Source: Flavobacterium ginsenosidimutans
Lineage (GTDB): Bacteria > Bacteroidota > Bacteroidia > Flavobacteriales > Flavobacteriaceae
Direction of reading: 5' to 3'
Assembly (NCBI RefSeq): GCF_003254625.1
Contig: NZ_QJRJ01000072.1
Span: 62,001-126,000, forward strand
DNA: 64,000 nt
Made by a program: the position numbers and the translations under genes
Notes under the pieces: model-generated
Seen by the model: only the letters and a program-made list of their open reading frames with translations
The model's database searches: none
Told to the model about the DNA's origin: nothing
Part shown: piece by piece, positions 8,259-18,227 of the stretch
How positions within the stretch are numbered: the first letter of the stretch is position 1
Layout of the letters: each line of letters starts with the position of its first letter

Positions 8259-9704
8259 TTAGTTAACATCCCACCACACTGGAGCAGTTATTTTTGCTAG
8301 AGCAGGTGCGTTTGGATTTCTTGTTTTTACAGTATTTGGTAAAACAATTCTTCTAGGGAATAATCCACCTGTTACATTTTCAACAGATACTCTAAATTGT
8401 CCAGGGATGTAGTCTTCGTCGTCTTGAGGAACAGAAGATTCTTTAGGGAAACCAGTTCTGTTTTGCTCTAAGAAAGATTCGTAACCATTTCCAGGGAAAC
8501 TAGCAATCCATTTTTGAGTGATAATTGCCTCGATTTGAGCAGCTGTTCCTGTTGCAGGAAAAGCATATTTACCACCTGCGGCAACAAAAGCATCTGCACT
8601 CAAAGTGTATTTTTTAAAATTCGCAGCAACACCTAAATCATATTTTTCTTTAGCTCCAGCTCCAGCGTAGTATCGTGTAAGCGCTTCAGCTTGTAAGAAA
8701 TAGCTTTCTTCTGCACTTAAGAAATATACAGCAGTTGTTGGGTGTAAAGTTACTAATGAAAGCCCTGTTGCAGCATTTTCAAAATCACCTTGATTGTTAG
8801 GGTTTCCTGCTCCATAATATTTATCCAAACGAGGATCTAAATTTGACTGTAAGTAAGTGTATAAAGTTTTACTAGCTCTAAGGTTTAGAGTTGTGTTCAA
8901 CTGTCTTCTGTCAGTTTCATACAATGGGTTACTTCTGTCTGCTGCATCTTCAAATTGATTATAAGGAGCTCTAGTATTCATTCCGGCATCAACATCCAAG
9001 AATTGAGCACCAGAATTAATTAAGGTAGTAATTCCTGATTGAGCCAAAGTAGGATCAACTTGTGTTAATCTCAAGTGTAATTTTAGCAATAAAGTATTAC
9101 CAAATTTTGTCCAGTTATCCATTTGTCCTCCGAAAATGAAATCATCATTTGCTGGTGCTGAGCCTACTGAGCTGCTTAAGTCTTTTGATAAAGCTAGTTT
9201 TAAGTCCGCAATCATCAAATTATAAACTTCTTTTTGAGTATTGAATTTAGGTTGCAAAATGTTTGGGTTATTTGCTTCAGCATAAGGAATAGCATCGTAT
9301 AAATCAGTCATTACTTGTGAAGCTTCTACTTCAAGAACAGTTGCAATTAAGTAATAATTCCAATTTCCTTCTTTTTCAGCTTGTGCTTTTACAACTCTAA
9401 TGTCATTTAAAGCATCGAACATTGCTGTATAACCCAATTGATAATCATTAGTTCCAATACTATATTGATCAATATCTTTGTATTGATTTGAAGTAGTATT
9501 TTGTGTCCAGAATTGAGACCAGAATCCACCAATTAGGGCGTAATATGATCCTTGTGCACCTACAAGACCTGCAATACCTGCAGGTAAGATAGTGCTATTA
9601 GCTTGTCCAGGAGGTAAAGAATCTGGATCTCTATTAATGTCAAATGTTTCATCACATGACACCAATAAGAAAAGTGCTGCTATTAATGTTGTTATTTTTT
9701 TCAT
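8259..9704 (-). CDS. SusD/RagB family nutrient-binding outer-membrane lipoprotein
   Basis: The 481-residue product has a signal peptide with lipobox LLVSC (cysteine 17) and the alpha-helical SusD fold, including AGIAGLVGAQGSYYALIGGFWSQFW near the N terminus and FLSAEESYFLQAEAL in the TPR region. It matches the SusD-like lipoprotein subfamily that caps the SusC channel at the cell surface. It lies 16 bp downstream of its susC partner. No polysaccharide-degrading enzyme gene lies nearby, so the ligand cannot be named; peptide or small-molecule uptake is as likely as glycan uptake. Confidence 0.93.
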   Translation of the reverse strand: MKKITTLIAALFLLVSCDETFDINRDPDSLPPGQANSTILPAGIAGLVGAQGSYYALIGGFWSQFWTQNTTSNQYKDIDQYSIGTNDYQLGYTAMFDALNDIRVVKAQAEKEGNWNYYLIATVLEVEASQVMTDLYDAIPYAEANNPNILQPKFNTQKEVYNLMIADLKLALSKDLSSSVGSAPANDDFIFGGQMDNWTKFGNTLLLKLHLRLTQVDPTLAQSGITTLINSGAQFLDVDAGMNTRAPYNQFEDAADRSNPLYETDRRQLNTTLNLRASKTLYTYLQSNLDPRLDKYYGAGNPNNQGDFENAATGLSLVTLHPTTAVYFLSAEESYFLQAEALTRYYAGAGAKEKYDLGVAANFKKYTLSADAFVAAGGKYAFPATGTAAQIEAIITQKWIASFPGNGYESFLEQNRTGFPKESSVPQDDEDYIPGQFRVSVENVTGGLFPRRIVLPNTVKTRNPNAPALAKITAPVWWDVN

Positions 9705-9720
9705 TTTTCTATATATTATT

Positions 9721-12700
9721 TTAGAATGATAATTTTAAAACTCCACCCACTGATCTTTGTGATGGGTTAGATGCAAATTCTCCAAAATCAGAGATTACGC
9801 CTGTACCGTAAGTTCCAGTTTCAGGATCTGTATATGGGTTTGCTCCTGGAGTCCACATGAAAAGGTTTCTTGCGTAAATTCCAAGTGAAATTTTGTTTAA
9901 TCCCATATTTTTAGTAACTGAAGAAGGGAAGTCATAATTAAAATTAATCTCTCTTAATCTAACGAAAGTTTTGTCAATTACGTGAGTTCTTTCAATACCA
10001 GGGTTGTTTGTAGTATTGTAGAAATTAGTAACAGTTTCGAATGTAAGCGGAGTTGTGTTTTCAGTATAAGTAACATTTCCTGACGCATCTACATGTTCAT
10101 TAACTGAGTTAGGAACGATAAATGGGTTTCTATCATTATAAGTAGTTTCGATACCATTTCCTACGAAATGAGAAAGTCTTTTAGTATAAGAATAGAATTC
10201 TCCACCTTGTTTCCAGTCTAATGAGAAAGCTAAGTTAAAGTTTTTGTACTTGAAAGTGTTTTGTAATCCCATTACGAAATCACGTTGTGAATTTCCAATT
10301 TTTTCAATATCGTCACTTACTTCGTACATACCAGTTGATGCATTTACAATATATTGTCCAGCTGCATTTGTTTTTGGAACTTGAGAATAGAAAGTACCGA
10401 TTGGCTCTCCTTTAGTTGCTCTAAAAGTTACACCATAAGCACTTGTTAAATCAACATAAGAATTTCCTCCAGTTAATTCAGTAACCTCATTAAGGTTTTT
10501 AGTGAATGTATAAGTTAGGTTCCAAGAGAAATCCTTGTTTTTAATTGGACTACCACTTACAGAAAGCTCAATACCTTTGTTCACTACGTCTCCAGCATTA
10601 ATAGCTTTAATTGTGTAACCTGTAGAAGGATCTAAAGGTAAGTTTACAATTACATCAGAAGTTGTTTTGTGGTATAATGCGATATCATAACTAATTCTGT
10701 TTTTGAAGAAAGATCCCTCAGCTCCAATTTCATACTCTACAGTACTTTCTGGTTTTAAATCAGGATTTCCAAGTCTTCCAGAAGCTTCAAAGAAACTTAC
10801 TCCTCCAAGTGGAGATGCTAGTATACCAAAGTTTGCAGCTGCAGAACCTGAAATATAAGAATCTTCAGTTACATATGGTGAAGTATCATTTGCAATTTTA
10901 GATGCAGCACCTCTTAATTTTAAGAAAGTACTTCCGTTGTCAATTACAATTGCACCAAGTGATAAAGACGGGTAGAAATATGCGTTATTACTAGTTGGTA
11001 AAGTAGAAGTTTTATCTTCTCTTCCTGTAATAGTAGCAAAATATCTGTTCTTGAAAGCAAATTCAGCAGAAGCATAAACTGCACCAGTTCTTCTTAATGT
11101 GTTTGTTTGTGTAATTACTGGTCTAAGAGCTGAGTTTGAAAGCTCGTAGTATCCTGGAATTCCTAAATTAGTAACAGTATTGAATAATTGGTCAGATTCT
11201 CTTTTGTTGTAGTTGAAACCTCCTAAAAGATTCAATGTCCAATCTTCGCTTAAGTTTGTGTTGTAGTTAAGGTTAAAGAATGTATCGAATTCGCTGAATT
11301 CTGATCTTCCTTCTGTAACTCCACCAACTACTGGGTTTGCACCAGCTACATCTTGAGGAGTACCTGGAAGGTAATCTACAATTGCTCCATGACTTTTAAG
11401 TCTTTCTGTTCTATAGTTACCACCAATTTGCCATGTAGCTGTAAGCTTATCAGTTAATTTATAACTTAAGTTAATGTTACCAAAAAGGTTGTTTCCAAAT
11501 ATTTTTGTGCTGTTCTCGTTGATTGAGAAATATGGATTGGAAGCATAAGGAGTGAAATAATAGTCTGGAGTATTAAAAGGATTATTTTTGTAATCTTTTA
11601 AATCTACAATACTTATGTCACGTGGGATTTGTAATAAATCTTGCTGTAAAGTTGAACCTTGACCAGCATCATCACCTTGTCCTGTATTAACAGCACTTTG
11701 GTTTTTGTATACGTAATTAAAAGAAGTTCTTAAAGTGAATTTTTTACCTTTTAATCCTCCATTAAATCCTAATGATTGTTTTTGGTATAAGTCAGCATCA
11801 GTTGGAACAACTCCATCACTGTTTACATTAGAGAATACTAAAGAGAAATCTGAAGTATCACCACCTCCGCTAAGAGTTGCAGATTGTGTAGACATTACAC
11901 CAGTGTTGTAGAAGTCTCTTACGTTGTCATTTAAGCTAACATAAGGTTTAAGCTGTTGAGTATTGTTGTATACAGTTCCCCATGGTCTAACTTCTCCATT
12001 GAATGCAGGTCCCCAAGAACCATTTTCATTACTGTAAGTGTTAGCTCCTGAATAACCTTGTCCACTCCATCCTTGTCCAAATTGGTTTTGTAAGTGAGGA
12101 ACTCTCGCTACTTCACTAAATTCTGTTGAAGCTAATAAGTCAACTTTAATTCCAGAGTTTGCTTTCCCTTTTTTAGTTGTAATAATAATTACACCACCCC
12201 CAGCTCTTGAACCGTATAATGCAGATGCTGCAGCACCTTTAAGAACAGTCATACTCTCGATGTTATTCGGGTCAATGTCACTGATACCATTTCCAGCATC
12301 ATATGATCTTGTAGTGGTAGTAGTTCCTGTAGCACTGTTGTTGATTGGTGTTCCATCAACTACGTAAAGAGGTCCATTGTTTCCTGTAATAGTATTCAAA
12401 CCACGGATAACTACTTTAGTAGAAGCTCCTGGTTGAGATGGAGCAGTAATATCAACTCCGGCAATTTTACCAGAAAGAGTTTCAAATGGGTTAGTGTTAA
12501 CTACTTGTGTAAGAGCATCTGCTTTTAAAGTTGTTGTCGCATATCCAAGAGATTTTTTCTCTCTTTTAATACCGAAAGCAGTTACAACTACGCCTTCAAG
12601 TTCTTGTGCTCCTGCATCTGCTAATTTTACATTTACAGTAGAAGAACTTGCAGCTACTTCTTGAGTTTTCATCCCAATGTAGCTAAATACCAAAATTTGG

Positions 12701-12903
12701 CTTGGTGACACTTTGATAGAGAATTTACCATCAAAGTCAGTTTGTGTTCCTGTTTTAGTTCCTTTAACTAATACACTAACACCCGGTAAAGGCATTCCTG
12801 CATTATCAGAAACTGTACCAGAAACAGCTCTTTCTTGCGCAAAAGAAAGTTGCGCGACTAGTACTAATAACAGTACTAAGAATCCATTGAACTTTAGTTT
12901 CAT
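9721..12903 (-). CDS. SusC/RagA family TonB-linked outer-membrane transporter
   Basis: The 1060-residue protein has a signal peptide (residues 1-22), a CarboxypepD_reg-like domain (about 25-95, VSGTVSDNAGMPLPGVSVLV), the SusC linker region EGVVVTAFG and a plug with the SGKIAGVDI motif. A 22-strand barrel runs to the terminal GGVLKLSF. It should import a substrate captured by the following SusD, using TonB energy. Its first 110 residues are nearly identical to those of the second SusC in the window, while plug and barrel differ. It has no anti-sigma-interacting STN domain, so FecI/FecR-type control is not expected. Confidence 0.95.
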   Translation of the reverse strand: MKLKFNGFLVLLLVLVAQLSFAQERAVSGTVSDNAGMPLPGVSVLVKGTKTGTQTDFDGKFSIKVSPSQILVFSYIGMKTQEVAASSSTVNVKLADAGAQELEGVVVTAFGIKREKKSLGYATTTLKADALTQVVNTNPFETLSGKIAGVDITAPSQPGASTKVVIRGLNTITGNNGPLYVVDGTPINNSATGTTTTTRSYDAGNGISDIDPNNIESMTVLKGAAASALYGSRAGGGVIIITTKKGKANSGIKVDLLASTEFSEVARVPHLQNQFGQGWSGQGYSGANTYSNENGSWGPAFNGEVRPWGTVYNNTQQLKPYVSLNDNVRDFYNTGVMSTQSATLSGGGDTSDFSLVFSNVNSDGVVPTDADLYQKQSLGFNGGLKGKKFTLRTSFNYVYKNQSAVNTGQGDDAGQGSTLQQDLLQIPRDISIVDLKDYKNNPFNTPDYYFTPYASNPYFSINENSTKIFGNNLFGNINLSYKLTDKLTATWQIGGNYRTERLKSHGAIVDYLPGTPQDVAGANPVVGGVTEGRSEFSEFDTFFNLNYNTNLSEDWTLNLLGGFNYNKRESDQLFNTVTNLGIPGYYELSNSALRPVITQTNTLRRTGAVYASAEFAFKNRYFATITGREDKTSTLPTSNNAYFYPSLSLGAIVIDNGSTFLKLRGAASKIANDTSPYVTEDSYISGSAAANFGILASPLGGVSFFEASGRLGNPDLKPESTVEYEIGAEGSFFKNRISYDIALYHKTTSDVIVNLPLDPSTGYTIKAINAGDVVNKGIELSVSGSPIKNKDFSWNLTYTFTKNLNEVTELTGGNSYVDLTSAYGVTFRATKGEPIGTFYSQVPKTNAAGQYIVNASTGMYEVSDDIEKIGNSQRDFVMGLQNTFKYKNFNLAFSLDWKQGGEFYSYTKRLSHFVGNGIETTYNDRNPFIVPNSVNEHVDASGNVTYTENTTPLTFETVTNFYNTTNNPGIERTHVIDKTFVRLREINFNYDFPSSVTKNMGLNKISLGIYARNLFMWTPGANPYTDPETGTYGTGVISDFGEFASNPSQRSVGGVLKLSF

Positions 12904-12906
12904 TTT

Positions 12907-12951
12907 TAAATATTTTGAATTAGTCCGACAAAAATCTTAATAATTTGTTAA
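12907..12951 (-). promoter_or_regulatory. Upstream boxes shared by both susC genes, copy 1
   Basis: Read on the minus strand, TTAACAAATTATTAA is followed about 13 nt later by CTAATTCAAAATATTTA, which ends 3 nt before the susC ATG. Nearly the same two boxes precede the other susC gene (18228-18292), with about 18 nt more between them. Conservation in otherwise diverged non-coding DNA suggests shared promoter, leader or regulator-binding sequence; which one is unknown. Confidence 0.5.
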
Positions 12952-13411
12952 TCTACCTAATATAAAAAGCTTTTTTTTTAGTTAAATAATGATTTTGAGG
13001 TGGTATTTTGCTGTTTTATCGATTAAAACAGGCTTAAAATTACAAAAGCGTAATTTTTAGTGTTAAATTTGATAATAATTAAAAATTTTGTCAACCGCTT
13101 AAATGTTAAATTTATAGACGAAGGGTATTTAAATGTTTTTTTTATAACTTTTATCTTAAAAAAACATCTGGATTAACTGCAGAAATTTGTTAAAAAATCG
13201 TGAACCTTTAATATTCAGTGTTAATAGATATGTGAAAATTTTATGTTTTGATGATTCTTCAAAAATAGAGACAAAGACTTTTGTCTATTAAATAGATTAA
13301 AAATAATGTTTTCTTTTTGATGGTTTTAATGGTTACAGTTTTGCGATTTTCTTATGTTTTTTAATGAAATTAAGCTTAATGTAAAATTATAGTTAATAGT
13401 TTTTTTTAAAT

Positions 13412-13448
13412 AAAAAAGCGGTTGCATGATGTTTTGCAACCGCTTTTT
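13412..13448 (-). terminator. Terminator of the first SusCD operon
   Basis: A perfect 14-bp stem (AAAAAGCGGTTGCA at 13413-13426, TGCAACCGCTTTTT at 13435-13448) with an 8-nt loop has T tracts on both strands. It lies 21 bp beyond the susD stop on the minus strand and could work in either direction. Confidence 0.93.
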
Positions 13449-13469
13449 ATTTATTGTAATATTTATAAG

Positions 13470-14930
13470 TTAGAATTTATCCCAAAACAATTTAGTTTCT
13501 GCAGCGTCGCCACCAATTGCGGCACTTGCTTCTGTATAACTTACTTTATTTAATGACTGTTCAATAATTGGATAAGTATAGCGCATCGGGAAACCTGATA
13601 CAGCGTCAGGTGGTGCAACTAATACAGGAAAGTCTAATCTTCTGTAGAATGACCAGCCTTCAAATGAATTATTATAAAAAGCGATCCAGCTTTGAGTTCC
13701 TATTTTTTGTTTCCATGTCCCTTCAGCAGTTGTGTAAGCAACATCAGGATTTGCTAAGTAAGTTGTAGCATCAGCTTCTGTTCCTCCCCAATCTAAAATG
13801 GAAGCAGTTATTGCAGCATTATAATGTGCTTCTGCATCTGAAGGAGTTCCGTATAAAGATCTTTCAGCTGCTTCCGCCAATAGAAATTCAGCTTCAGCGT
13901 AGTCTAAGATTGTTCCTGGGAAGTCTGGAGCCTGAATCGTTGGTGTGATATGTGTTTTTTGTGCAAATGAATTACTTGCTCCATTTTCCCCTCCAATATA
14001 TTCGATTTCTGGTGTCGATGGGTCGTCCATATTGTCGTCAAAGTATTTTGGACGTCTCGGGTCACTCAAATTGTTCATCATATCGATTATAGTACTAGTT
14101 GGAACAAAATCAGAACGGCCACTCGCAACAAGATCTACATATAAAGGATTGGTGTTTGGTGTAGCAGTAAGATACTTTAAATCTGCATTGTCAAGATTTG
14201 ATGTGAACACAAACGGAGCAGCACTTGATACGGTTGCTTGTGCCAATGCGCTTTCGGTAGGGATATCAGAAATGGTTATACCCATTCTTAATTTTAGAGT
14301 GTTTGCAAACTTAATCCATTTTGGTATATCTCCTCCATAGATCCTGTCATTGTCTCCAAAGCTTTTACCACCAGTATCTAATTTGGCTATTGCGTTGTTT
14401 AATCGGGTGATTAAATCTTTGTAAATTGTTAAGCCATCGTCGTACTTTGGTGTTTTGTAGTTAAGGTTTATAGCTTGAGAATATGGGACATTTCCGAATG
14501 TCTCAACTAATATGGCATAGGTGTAAACGTTTAAAACTTCTATGATAGCAAGTTTGTTTTGTTTGTCTAAAGGGTTTTCTGTTAGGCCAAGCGGTGTATT
14601 GGTAATGTTTTTGGCGCTTTGGTCTAAATCCTTTAGCACGTCTTTATATAAGAATTGCCAGTGTTGTTCTGGGATTGTTCTTGTAACTAAGTCGTAATTA
14701 CTTTCGTCTGTGTAAACCGTCTCTGTAAAATACTGATTAATTAATCTAATAATGTTATTGTTGACATTTGTGTTTGTCATTTGATCTACCAAACTTTTTT
14801 GGGCACTTGTAAACAAAGCTTCTCCCGGTACATTTGATGGATCTTTTACGTTAACATTTAAATTTTCTATATCATCAGAGCAGGACGAAAAGGTTACTGC
14901 GGTTAGTATGATTATAAATATCTTTTTCAT
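13470..14930 (-). CDS. SusD/RagB family nutrient-binding outer-membrane lipoprotein
   Basis: The 486-residue product has a signal peptide with lipobox TFSSC (cysteine 17) followed by an acidic stretch SDDIENLNVNVKDP, as is usual for surface lipoproteins. The SusD-like core is recognisable in QWIAFYNNSFEGWSFYRRLDFP near the C terminus and ILDYAEAEFLLAEAAERSLYG in the helical repeat. It pairs with the susC gene 12 bp upstream. It is only distantly similar to the other SusD in this window, so the two systems probably take different substrates. Confidence 0.92.
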   Translation of the reverse strand: MKKIFIIILTAVTFSSCSDDIENLNVNVKDPSNVPGEALFTSAQKSLVDQMTNTNVNNNIIRLINQYFTETVYTDESNYDLVTRTIPEQHWQFLYKDVLKDLDQSAKNITNTPLGLTENPLDKQNKLAIIEVLNVYTYAILVETFGNVPYSQAINLNYKTPKYDDGLTIYKDLITRLNNAIAKLDTGGKSFGDNDRIYGGDIPKWIKFANTLKLRMGITISDIPTESALAQATVSSAAPFVFTSNLDNADLKYLTATPNTNPLYVDLVASGRSDFVPTSTIIDMMNNLSDPRRPKYFDDNMDDPSTPEIEYIGGENGASNSFAQKTHITPTIQAPDFPGTILDYAEAEFLLAEAAERSLYGTPSDAEAHYNAAITASILDWGGTEADATTYLANPDVAYTTAEGTWKQKIGTQSWIAFYNNSFEGWSFYRRLDFPVLVAPPDAVSGFPMRYTYPIIEQSLNKVSYTEASAAIGGDAAETKLFWDKF

Positions 14931-14942
14931 GATTTCTTGATT

Positions 14943-17900
14943 TTAAAATTGGATTTTAATGTTGAAGCTGATGTCTCTTGTAGATGGTAAAGATCCTGTT
15001 GAGTAGCCTTGTAAGTTACCAGCTCCTAATCCTGATTCTGGATCTGCATCTGGTAAGTTTTTGTGTATAATCCAAAGATTTGTTCCAACAACGCTAAAAG
15101 TCATTCCATTCATGAATGTGTTTTTTAATACTTTTTCTGGTAAAGAATATGTAATTGCTGTTTGTCTTAGTTTGATATAGCTCGCATCATACACAAATGC
15201 TTCATCTGGCAAACCTCTTCTGTAACCTTGAGCTCCAAATCGGCTTGCTTCAATTCTGGTGGTATTTACTGAGCCATCAGGATTTACTCCAGGATTTATA
15301 AATCCTCCACTATCAGATCCAGAAGTCAATGGATTTCTGATAGGGTTTCCTAATTCATTTAAATATGCTGTGTCGTCTGGTAGACCTGTTGCTAAACCAT
15401 AATAACGGTCTAGTGAGAAGATCTGCCCGCCTTTTTGCATATCTATTAAGAATTCAAAAGAGAAGTTTTTGTAAGTGAATTTGTTGTTTAAACCTCCTGT
15501 GTAATCTGGATTTGCATTTCCAATTGCATTGTCTGATGTTGAAGTTTTTATATATTGACCATTAGTAGGGTCAACAACTCGCTGTCCGTTTAAGTATGTG
15601 TATTTTGTGCCATATATTACACCGTATGGTTGTCCGATAGCAGCGTTTATTGTTACACCTCCTTGAAAAGATCCTAATTGTAGATTATCGATACCATCTA
15701 AAAGGTCTAATACTTTGTTGCGATTTCTGGCAAAGTTTAAATTTACTTCCCATGAAAAACTATCTGTTTTTACCGGAGTACCATTTAAACTTATTTCAAT
15801 CCCTTTGTTTTCAATTTCTCCTGCATTAATTAATTCATAAAGATATCCTGTAGAAGCAGTAAGTCTTAATGGGATTATTTGGTCAATTGAATTAGATTTA
15901 TAGTAAGAGAAATCAAATCCTAATCTCTTCTTGAAGAAAGAAAGTTCTAAACCTGCTTCGTAGCTTTTTGTACGTTCTGGTTTTAAGTTTGGATTGTTCT
16001 TAGTGTCTTTTACTGATGCTGATGCGGCTCCGAATGCTGTGTTAACTGCATAGGTGTCTAAGACTCTGTCGAAACCAGGGCTGTTTCCAACTTCAGCATA
16101 GTTAAGTCTTACTTTTCCAAAGGATAGCCAATCTGCTTTTACGAATTTAGAAAATACAAAACTGGTAGAAACGGAAGGGTAGTAGTAAGAACTATTTGCT
16201 TCTGGAAGAGTTGAAGAGTGGTCTCTTCTGATTGTTCCCTCAAGGAATAAATAATCTTCATATCCAAAAGAAGCGCTTCCGTAAAGACCGTCTACACCAA
16301 TAGCTTCGTCTCTTTCAACAGGTGCTAATAGTGGACTTACAGTATTTTGTAGGGAGTATAATTTTGGGATAGCAAGTCCGCCGTTTGTTGCAGCGAATAT
16401 TGAATTGTAATAACTTCTTCTAATGTTAACTCCGACAACACCTTTTAAATTTAGTTTTTCTGTGATGTCTGTGTTGTAGTTTAACATGAAGTCATAATTG
16501 TATTCGCTGAAACCTATGTTTTTTCGTGAGTAACCTGATGATGCTGGGTTTCTGTTAAGAGAACCATCTCCACCTCCAGTTCCAATTCCAAAATCAACTG
16601 GCACACTTCCGATGGCTCTTCGTTCTTCTTGAAGTTCATCATAGGTGTCTACTGACATTCTTCCGAAAGCATCTAGCCAACTTGCGATTTTATAGTTTAA
16701 AGAAACATTTCCAATGAATCTGCTTCTGCTGTCTGATTCGTAATTTTCATAACGTTGAAAATAAGGGTTGTCCCAAAATATAGGAGTTGGATTAGTGTAC
16801 GAGTTAGGATTCCATGTTACATTTCGTCCAGTAAGTTGATAAGCTTGTTTTAGACCTTGTATGTCAACGTTAGTTTGCCACCATTGTCTAAAATTTCCAG
16901 CGATGTTGTCATTGTATCCTGTACTGTTTCTACCAATTGTACTTGTTTTTGTGAAATTTCCATATCCAGCTACAGTTAATCTGTCGTTGATCAGGGTAGA
17001 CGCATTCAATGTGAAAGTGTTTCTCTTTAAACTACTGTTTGGCATTAAACCTGTTTGATCAAGATTGTTAGCTCCTAATCTTAAATAACCATTTTCTAAG
17101 CCTTTATCTATTGAGATAGAGTTGGTAAGTGCTACTGGTTTTTCAAAAAAAGTAATTGGACCATTTTTTGCGGCTACCCAAGGTGTAGCTTTCATGTAAT
17201 TTGGAGATTCAGGGTAAAATGCATCCCATTGATAAACCATTAAATTTGGATCAAAAGCTTGTCCATACGAAGCATCTTCAGTTAATGGAGTTACATTGTC
17301 TAAAATTCCGTCTCCGTTTATATCAATATGATCTAAATACGAATCTTCATCGGGGCCATAATAAGGTCCATATCCACCACCATACTGTTTTTGATATTTT
17401 ATGAAAGTGCTTTTGTCGATAGAACCAATTGTTACACCTGAATTAACAGTAACAGAGAAACCTTTTGCTTTTTTGTTTCCTTTTTTTGTTGTTATAACAA
17501 CAACTCCATTAGCAGCTCTTGATCCATAAAGTGCACTTGCCGCAGAACCTTTAAGGACGTTGATGGATTCGATGTCTTCAGGGTTAATGTCTGATGCGGC
17601 GCTTCCGTAGTCATAACCTGCTCCAGATTGTTCCTGATCTCTTGTGTTTGAATTGTTGTTGCTTACTGGAACTCCATCAATAACAAATAAAGCTTGGTTG
17701 TTTCCTGTTAGAGAAGAATTTCCTCTAATTACGATATTGGTGGAACCTCCAAAGTTTGTTGTTCTTTTTACTTGTACTCCAGAAACTTTTCCTGATATCG
17801 CATTTACAAAGTTGTCGCTTTTAACTGCGGCAAGGTTTTCTCCTTTAACTTCTTGAGTTGCATAACCAAGAGATTTTTTCTCTCTGGATAATCCTAAAGC

Positions 17901-18221
17901 TGTAACTACAACTCCCTCTAGTTGTTGTGCGTCGCTTGATAGTTTAGCATTAATTTTTGTTGAGCTAGCTGGGAATTCTTGAGATTTCATTCCAATGTAG
18001 CTAAAAACTAAAACTTGACTTGGTGTTGCTTTGATAGAATATTTTCCATCAAAATCGGTTTGTGTTCCAGTTTTTGTTCCTTTTACTAATACACTTACGC
18101 CTGGTAAAGGCATATTTGCATCATCGGTAACAATACCTGAAACAGTTCTTTCTTGCGCAAAGGTTAGTTGCGCGATTAGTGCTAGTAAAAGCACTAAGAA
18201 TCTGTTAAACTTTGGTTTCAT
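14943..18221 (-). CDS. SusC/RagA family TonB-linked outer-membrane transporter
   Basis: This 1092-residue SusC has a signal peptide (1-22), a CarboxypepD_reg-like domain (about 25-95), a plug (KSLGYATQEVKGENL, SGKVSGVQV) and a TonB-dependent barrel ending SFNIKIQF. Residues 300-308 read D-I-N-G-D-G-I-L-D, a calcium-loop-like DxNxDG motif just after the plug, next to a Gly/Tyr-rich GGGYGPYYGPDED stretch; this is absent from the neighbouring SusC. It forms a two-gene operon with the following susD and ends at a terminator. Substrate unknown. Confidence 0.95.
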   Translation of the reverse strand: MKPKFNRFLVLLLALIAQLTFAQERTVSGIVTDDANMPLPGVSVLVKGTKTGTQTDFDGKYSIKATPSQVLVFSYIGMKSQEFPASSTKINAKLSSDAQQLEGVVVTALGLSREKKSLGYATQEVKGENLAAVKSDNFVNAISGKVSGVQVKRTTNFGGSTNIVIRGNSSLTGNNQALFVIDGVPVSNNNSNTRDQEQSGAGYDYGSAASDINPEDIESINVLKGSAASALYGSRAANGVVVITTKKGNKKAKGFSVTVNSGVTIGSIDKSTFIKYQKQYGGGYGPYYGPDEDSYLDHIDINGDGILDNVTPLTEDASYGQAFDPNLMVYQWDAFYPESPNYMKATPWVAAKNGPITFFEKPVALTNSISIDKGLENGYLRLGANNLDQTGLMPNSSLKRNTFTLNASTLINDRLTVAGYGNFTKTSTIGRNSTGYNDNIAGNFRQWWQTNVDIQGLKQAYQLTGRNVTWNPNSYTNPTPIFWDNPYFQRYENYESDSRSRFIGNVSLNYKIASWLDAFGRMSVDTYDELQEERRAIGSVPVDFGIGTGGGDGSLNRNPASSGYSRKNIGFSEYNYDFMLNYNTDITEKLNLKGVVGVNIRRSYYNSIFAATNGGLAIPKLYSLQNTVSPLLAPVERDEAIGVDGLYGSASFGYEDYLFLEGTIRRDHSSTLPEANSSYYYPSVSTSFVFSKFVKADWLSFGKVRLNYAEVGNSPGFDRVLDTYAVNTAFGAASASVKDTKNNPNLKPERTKSYEAGLELSFFKKRLGFDFSYYKSNSIDQIIPLRLTASTGYLYELINAGEIENKGIEISLNGTPVKTDSFSWEVNLNFARNRNKVLDLLDGIDNLQLGSFQGGVTINAAIGQPYGVIYGTKYTYLNGQRVVDPTNGQYIKTSTSDNAIGNANPDYTGGLNNKFTYKNFSFEFLIDMQKGGQIFSLDRYYGLATGLPDDTAYLNELGNPIRNPLTSGSDSGGFINPGVNPDGSVNTTRIEASRFGAQGYRRGLPDEAFVYDASYIKLRQTAITYSLPEKVLKNTFMNGMTFSVVGTNLWIIHKNLPDADPESGLGAGNLQGYSTGSLPSTRDISFNIKIQF

Positions 18222-18227
18222 ATTTGG

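Larger units (their letters stand above)
12904..13469. other. Intergenic region between the two SusCD operons (566 bp)
   Basis: I see no gene here on either strand. The left part holds the upstream boxes of the susC gene ending at 12903, at 12907-12923 and 12937-12951. The middle (about 12953-13410) is very AT-rich and contains a 7-bp hairpin at 13269-13286 (AGACAAA/TTTGTCT) with no T run. The right part holds the terminator of the upstream operon. The transcription start of the susC operon must lie here, but I could not place a clear TTG/TAnnTTTG pair. Confidence 0.7.

Noticed and set aside
12713..12940. Plus-strand open frame antisense to the susC N terminus, with a similar frame at 18031-18252
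   Set aside because: Both lie opposite the conserved SusC signal peptide and CarboxypepD-like domain. Their similarity is explained by conservation of the susC coding strand.
13945..14340. 131-codon plus-strand open frame inside susD
   Set aside because: It is antisense to a clear SusD gene, has no recognisable domain and no promoter.
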